From assembly GCA_964600025.1 (NCBI GenBank), contig CAZRHJ010000045.1, positions 1-15,658 on the forward strand: 15,658 bases of DNA. The letters run 5' to 3'. The notes under the pieces were generated by a model that saw nothing but the letters and a program-made list of their open reading frames with translations, ran no database searches and had not been told where the DNA came from. Source of the stretch: JADFUS01 sp964600025 (GTDB taxonomy: Bacteria > Bacteroidota > Bacteroidia > Bacteroidales > Rikenellaceae). Both the position numbers and the translations under genes were made by a program. Of this stretch, positions 1 to 8,195 are shown one piece after another; the first letter of the stretch is position 1, and every line of letters starts with the position of its first letter.

Positions 1-83
1 TATGGCTACTATTTATTAATTACAAAATGATGCGAAAAATGAACAAACACAGAAAACTTGAAATAGCAGGACAAACAAAATTA

Positions 84-120
84 AAAGGCTCAATCATAGT
101 TACTATGGTTGAGCCTTTTT
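84..120. terminator. Strong hairpin terminator, probably bidirectional
   Basis: An almost perfect inverted repeat: AAAGGCTCAA at 85-94 pairs with TTGAGCCTTT at 109-118, and the inner ATAGT and ACTAT also pair, giving a stem of about 17 base pairs with a tiny loop. On the plus strand it runs into seven or more T. On the minus strand the stem is followed by TTAATTTT. It lies 35 bases beyond the recG stop, so it can end the minus-strand hflX-recG operon, and it probably also ends a gene entering from the left edge that is not visible here. Confidence 0.88.
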
Positions 121-154
121 TTAGTAATATTTGCTAATAAATTCCAATAAGATT

Positions 155-2263
155 TTACAAAACACTTGAATAATCTCCGTTATCTGTTTTTAGACTTCTA
201 ATTTTGTTTTTTAGAATTATGTTTTGGTCGAGTTCCAGAGCATTGTCGTTGTCCAAGATATGTGTGGCATAGGCTCTGGCTCTTTCCAGAATATCCACAT
301 CTTTTCCTATGTTGGCAATCTTCAAATCCATTAATTCTCCACTTTGTTGTGTTCCCTCAATATCCCCGTAGCCTCTAAGTTTCAAATCCAATTCTGCCAA
401 TTCAAATCCATCGGTTGTTTCTACCATAGCCGAAAGTCTTTTTCTACTTTCAGATGATAGTTTGTTTCCCGACATCAAAATACAATATGATTGGTCTGCA
501 CCTCTGCCCACCCTGCCACGTAGCTGGTGGAGTTGAGAAAGTCCAAATCTTTCGGCACTTTCGATTATCATAACAGAGGCGTTTGGCACGTTTACACCAA
601 CTTCAATCACCGTCGTTGCCACCATAATATCCGAAACTCCATCTACAAACTGTTTCATTTCGTAGTCTTTTTCGTCGGCTTTCATTTTGCCGTGAACAAT
701 AGACGTTGCGTAATCTGGCAAAGGAAATGCACGAGAAATTGCCTCATAGCCCTCTTCCAAATTCTTATAGTCCATTTTTTCGGATTCTTTGATTAAAGGA
801 TATACTATATATATTTGCCTACCCAATGCAATTTGTTTTTTGACAAACCCAAACACTGCATCTCGGCGAGAGTCTGTATAGTGAAATGTAGAAATAGGTT
901 TTCTATTTGGAGGAAGTTCGTCCAAGACCGATATATCCAAATCTCCATAAAGTGTCATTGCAAGTGTGCGAGGTATAGGTGTCGCACTCATTACCAAAAC
1001 GTGAGGCAAAAACTCTGTTTTGTCCCATAATCTTTGGCGTTGTTTTACGCCAAATCTGTGTTGCTCGTCTATCACCACGTAGCCCAAATTCTTGAATTTC
1101 ACGTTGTCTTCAATCAAAGCGTGAGTTCCAATCAAAATATCCAATTCTCCCGAGCAAAGAGCCTCGTCAATTATTTTTCTTTCTTTCTTTTTTGTCGAAC
1201 CCGTAAGCAAAGCACATTTTAAACCCAATTTTTCGCAGTCTTTCGACAAGGAATTGTAGTGTTGATTTGCAAGTATTTCGGTAGGAGCCATCAGAGCTGC
1301 CTGAAACCCATTGTCTATTGCGAAAAGCATAGACACAAACGCTACAATAGTTTTGCCACTGCCCACATCTCCTTGCAAAAGTCTATTCATTTGCTTTCCG
1401 CTAAGCATATCTTTTCTAATCTCTTTAAGCACACGTTTTTGTGCAGATGTAAGCTCAAACGGCAGATGTTTTTGGTAGTAATTATTGAAATTTTCTCCAA
1501 GTTTTGAGAACAAATACCCATTGCTTTTCTCAATTCTTTTATTGCGTTTGTAGAGTAGTGATAATTGTATATAAAACAACTCTTCAAACTTTAATCTAAA
1601 CTGGGCTTGTTTTAGTTTTTCGTCAGATTGAGGAAAATGTATGTTTACGAGAGCCTCTTGCAGAGGCATAAGTTTTATTTCTTTTAGTATGTATTCTGGT
1701 AGCGTTTCTTCTATATTATTTTTGGAATTTGCTACCAAAGTCCCCATAATTTGACTAATAACCTTAGTGCTTATTCCTCCTTTCATTAGCCTTTCGGTCG
1801 AAGGATAGACCCCATAAATCAATGCTCTATTGGTAGTCTGTTTGCCAGTAATATTCTCTAATTCGGGGTGAGCAAAATTAATTGTTCCATTAAATTCTTG
1901 TGCTTTCCCAAATATAATATATTCATCTCCAATGTTTAGTGTCTTTACTATCCATTCTGCCCTATTAAACCACACACATTCCACCAATCCACTTTGGTCG
2001 GCAAACATTGCACTAAGTCTCTTCTTTCGTCCTTCTCCAATTTCTCTTATGTTCCTAAGTTTTGCTTTTATTTGAATGTAATTTGAGCTATTGAAAGGAA
2101 TTTCCGAAATACTATAAAATTTTGTTCTGTCGATATATCTAAACGGAAAAAAATAAAGCATATCTCTGAACGTAGTAATTGAGAGTTGCGACAAAAAAAG
2201 CGTTGCACGTTTTTCTCCAACTCCGTTCAGAAATTTGATATTATTTGATAGATAATCTGACAT
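155..2263 (-). CDS. recG: ATP-dependent DNA helicase RecG
   Basis: RecG is a superfamily 2 double-stranded DNA translocase that remodels stalled replication forks and branch-migrates Holliday junctions in the cytoplasm. The protein has 702 residues, close to the usual length of about 690. It has an N-terminal wedge/OB region (about 60-150), Walker A GDVGSGKT at 298-305, the DEQH box at 399-402, SATPIPRT from 426, and the motif VI region QLRGRVGRG at 580-588, followed by the RecG C-terminal part with GYGDIEGTQQSG. All helicase motifs are intact. It is the last gene of the minus-strand operon and starts 8 bases after the stop of the TonB-like gene, with no clear Shine-Dalgarno, so it is probably translated by coupling or as a leaderless-type Bacteroidetes start. 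The terminator at 84-120 follows. The identification is secure. Confidence 0.97.
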   Translation of the reverse strand: MSDYLSNNIKFLNGVGEKRATLFLSQLSITTFRDMLYFFPFRYIDRTKFYSISEIPFNSSNYIQIKAKLRNIREIGEGRKKRLSAMFADQSGLVECVWFNRAEWIVKTLNIGDEYIIFGKAQEFNGTINFAHPELENITGKQTTNRALIYGVYPSTERLMKGGISTKVISQIMGTLVANSKNNIEETLPEYILKEIKLMPLQEALVNIHFPQSDEKLKQAQFRLKFEELFYIQLSLLYKRNKRIEKSNGYLFSKLGENFNNYYQKHLPFELTSAQKRVLKEIRKDMLSGKQMNRLLQGDVGSGKTIVAFVSMLFAIDNGFQAALMAPTEILANQHYNSLSKDCEKLGLKCALLTGSTKKKERKIIDEALCSGELDILIGTHALIEDNVKFKNLGYVVIDEQHRFGVKQRQRLWDKTEFLPHVLVMSATPIPRTLAMTLYGDLDISVLDELPPNRKPISTFHYTDSRRDAVFGFVKKQIALGRQIYIVYPLIKESEKMDYKNLEEGYEAISRAFPLPDYATSIVHGKMKADEKDYEMKQFVDGVSDIMVATTVIEVGVNVPNASVMIIESAERFGLSQLHQLRGRVGRGADQSYCILMSGNKLSSESRKRLSAMVETTDGFELAELDLKLRGYGDIEGTQQSGELMDLKIANIGKDVDILERARAYATHILDNDNALELDQNIILKNKIRSLKTDNGDYSSVL

Positions 2264-2271
2264 AATTTATG

Positions 2272-3402
2272 TTATTGAGCCACAAATACAAATGCAATCA
2301 ACCCTTTTTGTTTTTCGGGAGCATCATAATCAATGTTAAATTCTGTGTTTTTGGCTGCCTCAATAGACATCATTGGCAAACATTCATCATCAACTCCTAT
2401 AATAGAATTTATACTTGCCGAAATAACCTTGCCATTTTGACCGACCACAATATCAACCAAAACCTTACCCGCTCCTTTGCATCTATATGCAGGAATTTCT
2501 GGTACAACCACATACCTACCTTTAAGGTCGTACGAAACCGTTACGTTCCCTTGTTTGTTTATGCTTTTTTTGCTTGCTTCTTGATTTTTATTGGTTTTCT
2601 TTGCCTCACGTTTTATTGCAGCGACACCGTCCAAGCCACTTTTGTATGCTTCTCTATTAGCGTCCAAGTTTGCTTGTGCTTGTTGGGCTTCACGATACAA
2701 ATCCGAAGTCTTAGTGTTTCTATCGTCTTTTATTTCAGCATTTAGTTCAGTGTTTTTATCTACCAAAATATTTTCTACCTTTCCATCTCCAAACATCTCT
2801 TCCATAGGTTTTTTCTCTGGCTCTGGTTCAGGTTGCTTTTCTTTTGGAGCTTCCTCGTAGGGTATATCCACATACACACTATTGCTAAAATCCACACTCG
2901 AAAGGCTCAAATTAGCAAACATCATAGATGCTACAATAACAATATACACACTCAATGTTATGATAATCCCAAAACGATTATTGTAAACCCAAATCCCAAA
3001 ATCTGTTTTTTCGTCCAAAAAAGGCATTACCTTGTTAAGTACATCTTTGTCCTCTTTGTCAAATCGTTTTTCTTCTACCTCTAAATTTGCCGAAACCACA
3101 TCATTAAAACTTTTGCAGGTAGTATTTTCTATGATACTATCTCCAAAACTTTCTCTTTTACTTTCGAGTATTTCTTTTAGATTTTTTTGAGCTTTTTCAC
3201 TCTCCTCAAACGAAGTTATTTTGGGAGTATGCAACACATCTTTGAATGTTCCAATACTATTAACCCCTGTTATTTTTATTCGTTTAGCTGGTTTTTGCTC
3301 TTTTTCTTCCCTCTGCTCATTATTATCAATACAGTTATTCTGAGGGATATTCGATGAATTCCCCCCAGATAAAAATATTGCTAATTTGTCTATAAAATCC
3401 AT
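2272..3402 (-). CDS. TonB-family-like single-pass membrane protein with long cytoplasmic N-terminus
   Basis: The 376-residue product has three visible parts. Residues 1-140 are hydrophilic, rich in Lys and Glu, and lack a signal peptide. One membrane helix lies at about 144-165 (IIITLSVYIVIVASMMFANL). The periplasmic part begins with a Glu/Pro/Lys stretch (PKEKQPEPEPEKKP, about 186-199), then an Ala/Gln/Lys-rich probable coiled coil (about 230-280), and ends in a domain at about 290-376 containing GKVLVDIVVGQNGKVISAS, which resembles the TonB/TolA C-terminal fold of Bacteroidetes energy transducers. TonB proteins normally have only a short cytoplasmic tail, so the N-terminal extension is unusual. 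The start ATG overlaps the TAA of the upstream dCMP deaminase by one base, implying translational coupling. I infer an envelope-spanning TonB- or TolA-like role. Neither a partner nor a substrate can be read from the sequence. Confidence 0.72.
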   Translation of the reverse strand: MDFIDKLAIFLSGGNSSNIPQNNCIDNNEQREEKEQKPAKRIKITGVNSIGTFKDVLHTPKITSFEESEKAQKNLKEILESKRESFGDSIIENTTCKSFNDVVSANLEVEEKRFDKEDKDVLNKVMPFLDEKTDFGIWVYNNRFGIIITLSVYIVIVASMMFANLSLSSVDFSNSVYVDIPYEEAPKEKQPEPEPEKKPMEEMFGDGKVENILVDKNTELNAEIKDDRNTKTSDLYREAQQAQANLDANREAYKSGLDGVAAIKREAKKTNKNQEASKKSINKQGNVTVSYDLKGRYVVVPEIPAYRCKGAGKVLVDIVVGQNGKVISASINSIIGVDDECLPMMSIEAAKNTEFNIDYDAPEKQKGLIAFVFVAQ

Positions 3403-3830
3403 TATATCTCAACTTTTGCTATTTCTATACCTGCCCTTTCAAGTAATTCCAAGCCTTCGGTAGAATGGTAATTATCGCAATACACCACACGCACTATTCC
3501 TGCTTGAATAATAAGTTTTGAACATTCGATACAAGGCGAAGACGTAACATACAGAGTAGCACCAAGACTATTGTTGTTTGATTTTGCTACTTTTGTAATA
3601 GCGTTTGCCTCTGCGTGAAGCACATAAGATTTAGTCTTGCCAGTTTCGTCCTCACAAATATTCTCAAATCCTTGTGGAGTACCGTTGTATCCGTCCGAGA
3701 TAATCATTTTGTCTTTGACTATCAATGCTCCTACTTGTCTGCGAACGCAATACGAATTTCCTGCCCAAATCTTTGCCATTTTTAGGTAACGCACATCTAA
3801 CTGACGCTGTTTTTCTTCCAAGTATCCCAT
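3402..3830 (-). CDS. dCMP deaminase (ComEB-type, zinc-dependent)
   Basis: This 142-residue cytidine/deoxycytidylate deaminase family protein probably converts dCMP to dUMP, feeding dTMP synthesis. The zinc site is complete: HAE at 72-74 supplies the His ligand and the catalytic Glu (H72, E74), and PCIEC at 99-103 gives the two Cys ligands (C100, C103). The segment NGTPQGFENICED (about 49-61) is characteristic of the dCMP deaminase/ComEB group rather than of cytidine or tRNA adenosine deaminases. It starts 6 bases after the hflX stop. The junction reads TAAGGAAATATG, where AAGGA is a plausible Shine-Dalgarno overlapping the stop, and its own stop overlaps the next start by one base. The deaminase call is firm; dCMP as the substrate rests on family resemblance. 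Confidence 0.92.
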   Translation of the reverse strand: MGYLEEKQRQLDVRYLKMAKIWAGNSYCVRRQVGALIVKDKMIISDGYNGTPQGFENICEDETGKTKSYVLHAEANAITKVAKSNNNSLGATLYVTSSPCIECSKLIIQAGIVRVVYCDNYHSTEGLELLERAGIEIAKVEI

Positions 3831-3836
3831 ATTTCC

Positions 3837-5033
3837 TTAGTATAAAAAGTTATTAAAAGGGTAACGACCGCTATGCAGTTCGTATATCATACTATATAAA
3901 TTCTTTCTGAATTTTTCTAAATTTGTTTTCTGTGCAGCCGATATAAAAATAGTTGGGGTTTGAATTTTTCCCATCCAAGTTTTTTCTATATCCTCCAAAC
4001 TCAAATTCTCACGAGTAATAGGAGTTAAATCATCTTCTGCCTTAGGTGTATATGTGAATTTGTCAATTTTGTTAAAAACCACAAATACTGGCTTGTCTGC
4101 TGCTCCAATATCACACAAAGTTTTGTTTACAACATTGTATTGCTCCTCAAAATCTGGGTGTGAAACATCTACTACGTGCAACAATAAATCTGCCTCACGA
4201 ACCTCGTCCAAAGTTGATTTAAAAGACTCCACAAGCTGGGTAGGTAATTTGCGAATAAATCCAACAGTGTCCGACATCAAAAACGGAATATTGTCAATTA
4301 CTACTTTTCTGACAGTTGTGTCGAGTGTCGCAAATAGTTTATTTTCGGCAAGTACTTCACTTTTGCTCACAAGGTTCATCAAAGTAGATTTTCCAACGTT
4401 TGTATATCCCACCAAAGCCACACGTACCATACCTGCACGATTGCTACGTTGAGATGCCATCTGACGGTCTATTTTCTTTAAATCTTCTTTGAGTTTTGAT
4501 ATTCTATCACGAATAATACGTCTGTCTGTTTCGATTTCTCGCTCACCGGGACCACGCATACCAATACCACCTCTTTGGCGTTCAAGGTGAGTCCACATAC
4601 CTGTCAATCGAGGCAGAAGATATTGATATTGTGCAAGTTCTACCTGAGTTTTGGCGTAAGCAGTAGTTGCTCTACTGGCAAAAATATCAAGAATAAGATT
4701 TGTTCTATCCAAAATCTTAACTTTAAATTCTGTTTCGATATTTCTGAGTTGTGAGGGAGAAAGTTCGTCGTCAAAAATAGCCAAATCTATCTCGTTTTCT
4801 TCGATATATTCTGCAATTTCTGCCAATTTACCCTCGCCAATATAGGTTCTTCGGTTGGCGTTTGCCATTTTTTGAATAAAACGCTTTTGGGTATAAGCCC
4901 CAGCAGTTAGAGCCAAAAATTCAAGTTCGTCCAGATATTCATCTACACGTTGTTCGGCTTGTTTATCTCTGACAATCGTAACCAACACACATTTCTCGTT
5001 TTCTATTTTTATTTTTGTGTTTTTCTCTATCAT
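3837..5033 (-). CDS. hflX: Ribosome-associated GTPase HflX
   Basis: HflX is a translational GTPase of the Obg-HflX superfamily that binds the 50S subunit and splits stalled ribosomes. The 398-residue protein has the N-terminal HflX domain (about 17-190) with the glycine-rich motif GGIGMRGPGE at 155-164 and a helical linker to about 195. The G domain then shows G1 GYTNVGKST at 209-217, G3 DTVG at 255-258 and G4 NKID at 321-324, followed by the G5-like ISAAQ at about 344-348. It lacks the long C-terminal extension of some homologues. It is the first gene of the minus-strand operon with the dCMP deaminase, the TonB-like gene and recG. A promoter-like element lies just upstream, divergent from that of the S9 peptidase gene. 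Confidence 0.96.
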   Translation of the reverse strand: MIEKNTKIKIENEKCVLVTIVRDKQAEQRVDEYLDELEFLALTAGAYTQKRFIQKMANANRRTYIGEGKLAEIAEYIEENEIDLAIFDDELSPSQLRNIETEFKVKILDRTNLILDIFASRATTAYAKTQVELAQYQYLLPRLTGMWTHLERQRGGIGMRGPGEREIETDRRIIRDRISKLKEDLKKIDRQMASQRSNRAGMVRVALVGYTNVGKSTLMNLVSKSEVLAENKLFATLDTTVRKVVIDNIPFLMSDTVGFIRKLPTQLVESFKSTLDEVREADLLLHVVDVSHPDFEEQYNVVNKTLCDIGAADKPVFVVFNKIDKFTYTPKAEDDLTPITRENLSLEDIEKTWMGKIQTPTIFISAAQKTNLEKFRKNLYSMIYELHSGRYPFNNFLY

Positions 5034-5057
5034 ATAGTATATACCTAATTTAATTTA

Positions 5058-5089
5058 CTAAGATACATATAATTTATTTTTTTTGCAAA
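5058..5089 (-). promoter_or_regulatory. Putative promoter of the hflX operon
   Basis: Read on the minus strand, TTTG (complement of 5086-5089) is followed after 20 bases by TATCTTAG (complement of 5058-5065). This fits the Bacteroidetes -33/-7 pattern with one mismatch in the -7 box. It lies 25 bases before the hflX ATG. The call rests on motif and position only. Confidence 0.45.
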
Positions 5090-5121
5090 TTTGACAAATA
5101 AATTCCATTAAAAAAATATTT

Positions 5122-5153
5122 TTGTCGATAAAAAAACGCTACTTGTCGATAAA
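5122..5153 (+). repeat. Pair of 11-base direct repeats, 21 bases apart, upstream of the S9 peptidase promoter
   Basis: TTGTCGATAAA occurs exactly at 5122-5132 and again at 5143-5153. The 21-base period is two helical turns, so both copies face the same side of the DNA. The second copy ends 2 bases before the TTTG (-33) element at 5156, the usual place for a transcriptional activator or repressor site. A regulator-binding role is inferred. Confidence 0.6.
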
Positions 5154-5155
5154 TA

Positions 5156-5186
5156 TTTGATAAAAACCTATATTTTGTTAAATTTG
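5156..5186 (+). promoter_or_regulatory. Bacteroidetes-type promoter of the S9 peptidase gene
   Basis: TTTG at 5156-5159, a 19-base spacer, and TAAATTTG at 5179-5186 match the TTTG-N19-TAnnTTTG consensus of the Bacteroidetes primary sigma factor exactly. The ATG follows 29 bases after the -7 box, leaving a short leader. Confidence 0.72.
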
Positions 5187-5215
5187 TGTCTAACGATTAC
5201 ATAAACTAAATTAAT

Positions 5216-8017
5216 ATGAAAAAACTATTTACTTTGATTTTGGTTTCCTTCATTTCTTTATCACTTTATGCCCAAAAAAAATCTTTGGACGCAAGTGTAT
5301 TTGATGATTGGAAAACAGTTGGTCAAACCCAACTATCTGACGACGGTAAGTGGAGTGTTTACGTTGTTAATCCTCAGGAGGGAGATGGCGTACTATATAT
5401 CCGCAATAATCAAAACGGTGTAGCAAAACAATTTGCAAAAGGTTTTGCCCCAGTGCTTTTCGACAATGGTAAAGCAGTCAAATTTGTTATCAAACGCAGT
5501 TTGCAATTAACTCGCCAATACGATATTGACAAAACTCCAAAAAGCAAACAGCAAAAAGATTCTACTGTTATTTTGCGTTTTGATGATATGTTCCAAAAAA
5601 TATTTGTTGGTGCAAAATCTTTCAAAACAGCTAAGACAGGTTCGGTGGTTGCTTGGTTAGAAGAATATCCAAAAGCTGACAAAAAGCAAGAGGGCGACAA
5701 AAAACAAGAGGGCGACAAAAAACAAGATAAAAAAGATGCTAAAAAGCCATATAATATGGGCAAAGCATACAAATTCACTATTCTTGATATTGCTACAAAC
5801 GAACAAAAAGTTATTGATAGCGTTAGTAAATTTAGTCTTTCAGAAAATGGCAAGACAGTTGTTTACGACAAAATCCATAATGGCAAACGTTGTGTAAATA
5901 GTACTGTAATTAGCAAAAAAGGTTTTGCTGATGTGTGTTTGGCAAATATCGACTTAGGAAAAGTTAAAAGTCTGGCACTTAACAAAAAAGGTGATTTATT
6001 TGCTTTTTCTGCCACAAAAGATACTACAAAAGTCAAAAAATATGACGTTTACTATGGCACACCAGCTGAAGTATCTGTTGTTGCTTCGAGCTTAGACAAG
6101 CAAATGCCTAAAAACTACACTGTTAAAGGAGATTTGAGAATTGACAAAATTGGCAGACTTTTCTTTGGCGTAGACAAAATTGCTAAAATCTATGAGCCTA
6201 AAAAAGTCGCAAAAGACCAAAAGTTCACTTTCGACTTGTGGAGTTGGCACGATACACTTTTGCAAACTCAACAAATGGGTACAAGCAAAAGAATGTTAGA
6301 TGAGCATTACTATACTTCAATGTACAATCCTAAAACAAAACAATGGAGTGTGCTTTCTGATATTTATCAATCTTCGGTTTCTATGCCACGTGTAGAGACT
6401 GCACCATTTGCTTTGGTTAGAGATAGTTATAAATATATTTGGTGGTCTTGTATAGATTCTCCAACTGGTACTGACTACTATCTGCTTGACCTTAAAACTT
6501 TGAAAAAAGAATTATTGTTTGAGCGTCTTTTGGGTATGGCAACGCTTTCTCCATCTGCAAAATACGTGCTTTATTGGGACGTTAAGACTCAAACTTGGAA
6601 CTCTTATAATACACTTACAAAAGCTCACAAAGTAATTGCAAAAGATATTAAAAACCCTTTATATAACGAATTGGAAGACAGACCTACATATCCACGTCCT
6701 TATGGTATTGTGGGTTGGAGCGATGCTGACAAACGTGTTTATATCAAAGATCGTTTTGATATTTATTCAGTCGATCCAAATGGTGTTGAGGATTCTCAAA
6801 ATATCACAAAAATTGGTCGTCAAAACAATATTACTTTTGACTTGGCACGTAATTTTGTAGATTACGAAGAGCCTTATTTGAATACAAAAGAAAATCTTTA
6901 TTTAACATCTTTCAACCAAATTACTCGTGACGCAGGTTTGTACTCAGTCAAAATAGGTAAAGAGCCAGTAAAATTGGTTTCTTCTGCAAATATTTATTCT
7001 ATCCGTTCAAAAGCCAAAGACAATAACACTATTCTATATACTCGTGAGAGTTATACAGAAGTTCCAAACCTTTGGGTGGCTGATGCGGATAATCTATCTT
7101 CTGCAAAACAACTTACAGACATCAATCCACAATCAAAAGATTACAAATGGGGAAGTGTTGAGTTGATGAAGTGGACAGATATGAATGGTGATGAGGTCGA
7201 AGGTCTGTTGTATTTGCCAGAGAACTACTCAAAAGACAAAAAATATCCAACTATTGTATATTTCTATGAGCGTAATACTCACACGCTTAACAAATTCCAT
7301 ATGCCACAACCAGCTTGGAGTATTATTATTCCATCTATTTGTGTGAGCAACGACTATGTTGTATTTATTCCAGACGTGAAATATATGGTAGGTCTGCCGG
7401 GACGTAGTTCTTACGATGCTATTGTTTCGGGAACTATGGCTCTTATCGAAAGAGGTATTGCCGACCGAGATAAAATTGGTTTGCAGGGTCAAAGTTGGGG
7501 TGGATATGCTACAAGTTACCTAATTACTCAAACAGATTTGTATGCTTGTGCTGCACCGGGAGCTCCTGTTTCAAATATGACTTCGGCTTACGGTGGTATT
7601 CGTTGGACTACTGGTATGGCACGTTCGTTCCAATACGAACACGGACAAAGTCGTATTGGTGCAACTCCTTGGCAACGTCGTGATTTGTATATCGACAACT
7701 CTCCTCTTTTCTTTGCCGATAGAGTAACAACTCCTTGTTTTATACGTCACGATGATGCAGACGAGGCAGTTCCTTGGTATCAAGGTATTGAGTTTTATAT
7801 TGCTTTGCGTCGTTTGGGCAAACCTGTTTGGTTTATTAACTACAACAACGAGCCTCACAATCTTCGCAACCGTTATGCTCGTAAAGACTTTAACGAACGC
7901 TTATATCAATTCTTAGATTTCTATCTAAAAGATACAGATATGCCACGTTGGATGAAAGAGGGTATTCCTTTTTCAGAAAAAGGCAAGGAAATGAAGTTGG
8001 ATTTAGTAAAAAAATAA
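5216..8017 (+). CDS. Secreted S9-family (prolyl oligopeptidase-like) serine peptidase
   Basis: This 933-residue exported peptidase has a Sec signal peptide (MKKLFTLILVSFISLSLYA, probable cleavage before Gln20). A long N-terminal region (about 25-640) contains WD-like, propeller-type segments, and the C-terminal alpha/beta-hydrolase domain starts near 660. The catalytic triad can be placed: Ser760 in GQSWGG, Asp849 in HDDADEAVPW and His881 in NEPHNL. This matches the S9 order Ser-Asp-His and the long Bacteroidetes branch of the family. It probably trims peptides in the periplasm or at the surface; substrate preference (Pro or otherwise) cannot be read. A Lys-rich linker at about residues 155-175 is built from an 18-base tandem repeat. 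The gene is monocistronic, with its own promoter and a perfect hairpin terminator. Confidence 0.93.
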   Translation: MKKLFTLILVSFISLSLYAQKKSLDASVFDDWKTVGQTQLSDDGKWSVYVVNPQEGDGVLYIRNNQNGVAKQFAKGFAPVLFDNGKAVKFVIKRSLQLTRQYDIDKTPKSKQQKDSTVILRFDDMFQKIFVGAKSFKTAKTGSVVAWLEEYPKADKKQEGDKKQEGDKKQDKKDAKKPYNMGKAYKFTILDIATNEQKVIDSVSKFSLSENGKTVVYDKIHNGKRCVNSTVISKKGFADVCLANIDLGKVKSLALNKKGDLFAFSATKDTTKVKKYDVYYGTPAEVSVVASSLDKQMPKNYTVKGDLRIDKIGRLFFGVDKIAKIYEPKKVAKDQKFTFDLWSWHDTLLQTQQMGTSKRMLDEHYYTSMYNPKTKQWSVLSDIYQSSVSMPRVETAPFALVRDSYKYIWWSCIDSPTGTDYYLLDLKTLKKELLFERLLGMATLSPSAKYVLYWDVKTQTWNSYNTLTKAHKVIAKDIKNPLYNELEDRPTYPRPYGIVGWSDADKRVYIKDRFDIYSVDPNGVEDSQNITKIGRQNNITFDLARNFVDYEEPYLNTKENLYLTSFNQITRDAGLYSVKIGKEPVKLVSSANIYSIRSKAKDNNTILYTRESYTEVPNLWVADADNLSSAKQLTDINPQSKDYKWGSVELMKWTDMNGDEVEGLLYLPENYSKDKKYPTIVYFYERNTHTLNKFHMPQPAWSIIIPSICVSNDYVVFIPDVKYMVGLPGRSSYDAIVSGTMALIERGIADRDKIGLQGQSWGGYATSYLITQTDLYACAAPGAPVSNMTSAYGGIRWTTGMARSFQYEHGQSRIGATPWQRRDLYIDNSPLFFADRVTTPCFIRHDDADEAVPWYQGIEFYIALRRLGKPVWFINYNNEPHNLRNRYARKDFNERLYQFLDFYLKDTDMPRWMKEGIPFSEKGKEMKLDLVKK
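5678..5731 (+). repeat. 18-base tandem repeat, about three units, coding for DKKQEG hexapeptides
   Basis: Units start at 5678, 5696 and 5714. The first two differ by one base, and the third keeps its first 14 bases before diverging. They encode DKKQEG, DKKQEG and DKKQDK in a charged linker of the S9 peptidase. The unit length keeps the frame, so copy-number changes would be tolerated. Confidence 0.9.
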
Positions 8018-8077
8018 AATTATGGCAGATATTTGCATAATGAATTGATTATTAATTACATACTTTATAAGTTTTCT

Positions 8078-8128
8078 AAAACTACAAGATTTTTAGGTCA
8101 ATAACCTAAAAATCTTGTAGTTTTTTTT
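8078..8128 (+). terminator. Perfect hairpin terminator after the S9 peptidase
   Basis: A 21-base arm (8078-8098) pairs perfectly with 8104-8124 around a 5-base loop and runs into eight T (8121-8128). It lies 60 bases after the peptidase stop and just before the lipoprotein promoter, which separates the two transcripts. Confidence 0.93.
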
Positions 8129-8138
8129 CGTAGTAAAA

Positions 8139-8168
8139 TTTGGTGTTACACTAATTTCATTACCTTTG
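8139..8168 (+). promoter_or_regulatory. Putative promoter of the lipocalin-like lipoprotein gene
   Basis: TTTG at 8139-8142 is followed after 18 bases by TACCTTTG at 8161-8168, a perfect -7 box of the Bacteroidetes type. The ATG is 27 bases downstream. Confidence 0.65.
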
Positions 8169-8195
8169 TAATACACTTAATTAAAAAAAACGAAT

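Noticed and set aside
1..137. Possible 3' end of a gene entering from the left edge
   Set aside because: One frame reads nine residues to a stop at 28-30 and another stays open to 137 through the terminator hairpin. Neither is long enough to support a gene, although the terminator implies some upstream transcript.
5410..5853. 147-codon open frame opposite the S9 peptidase, and similar long antisense frames in other genes
   Set aside because: These are shadow frames caused by the codon bias of the real genes; they have no promoter or start context and no recognisable family.
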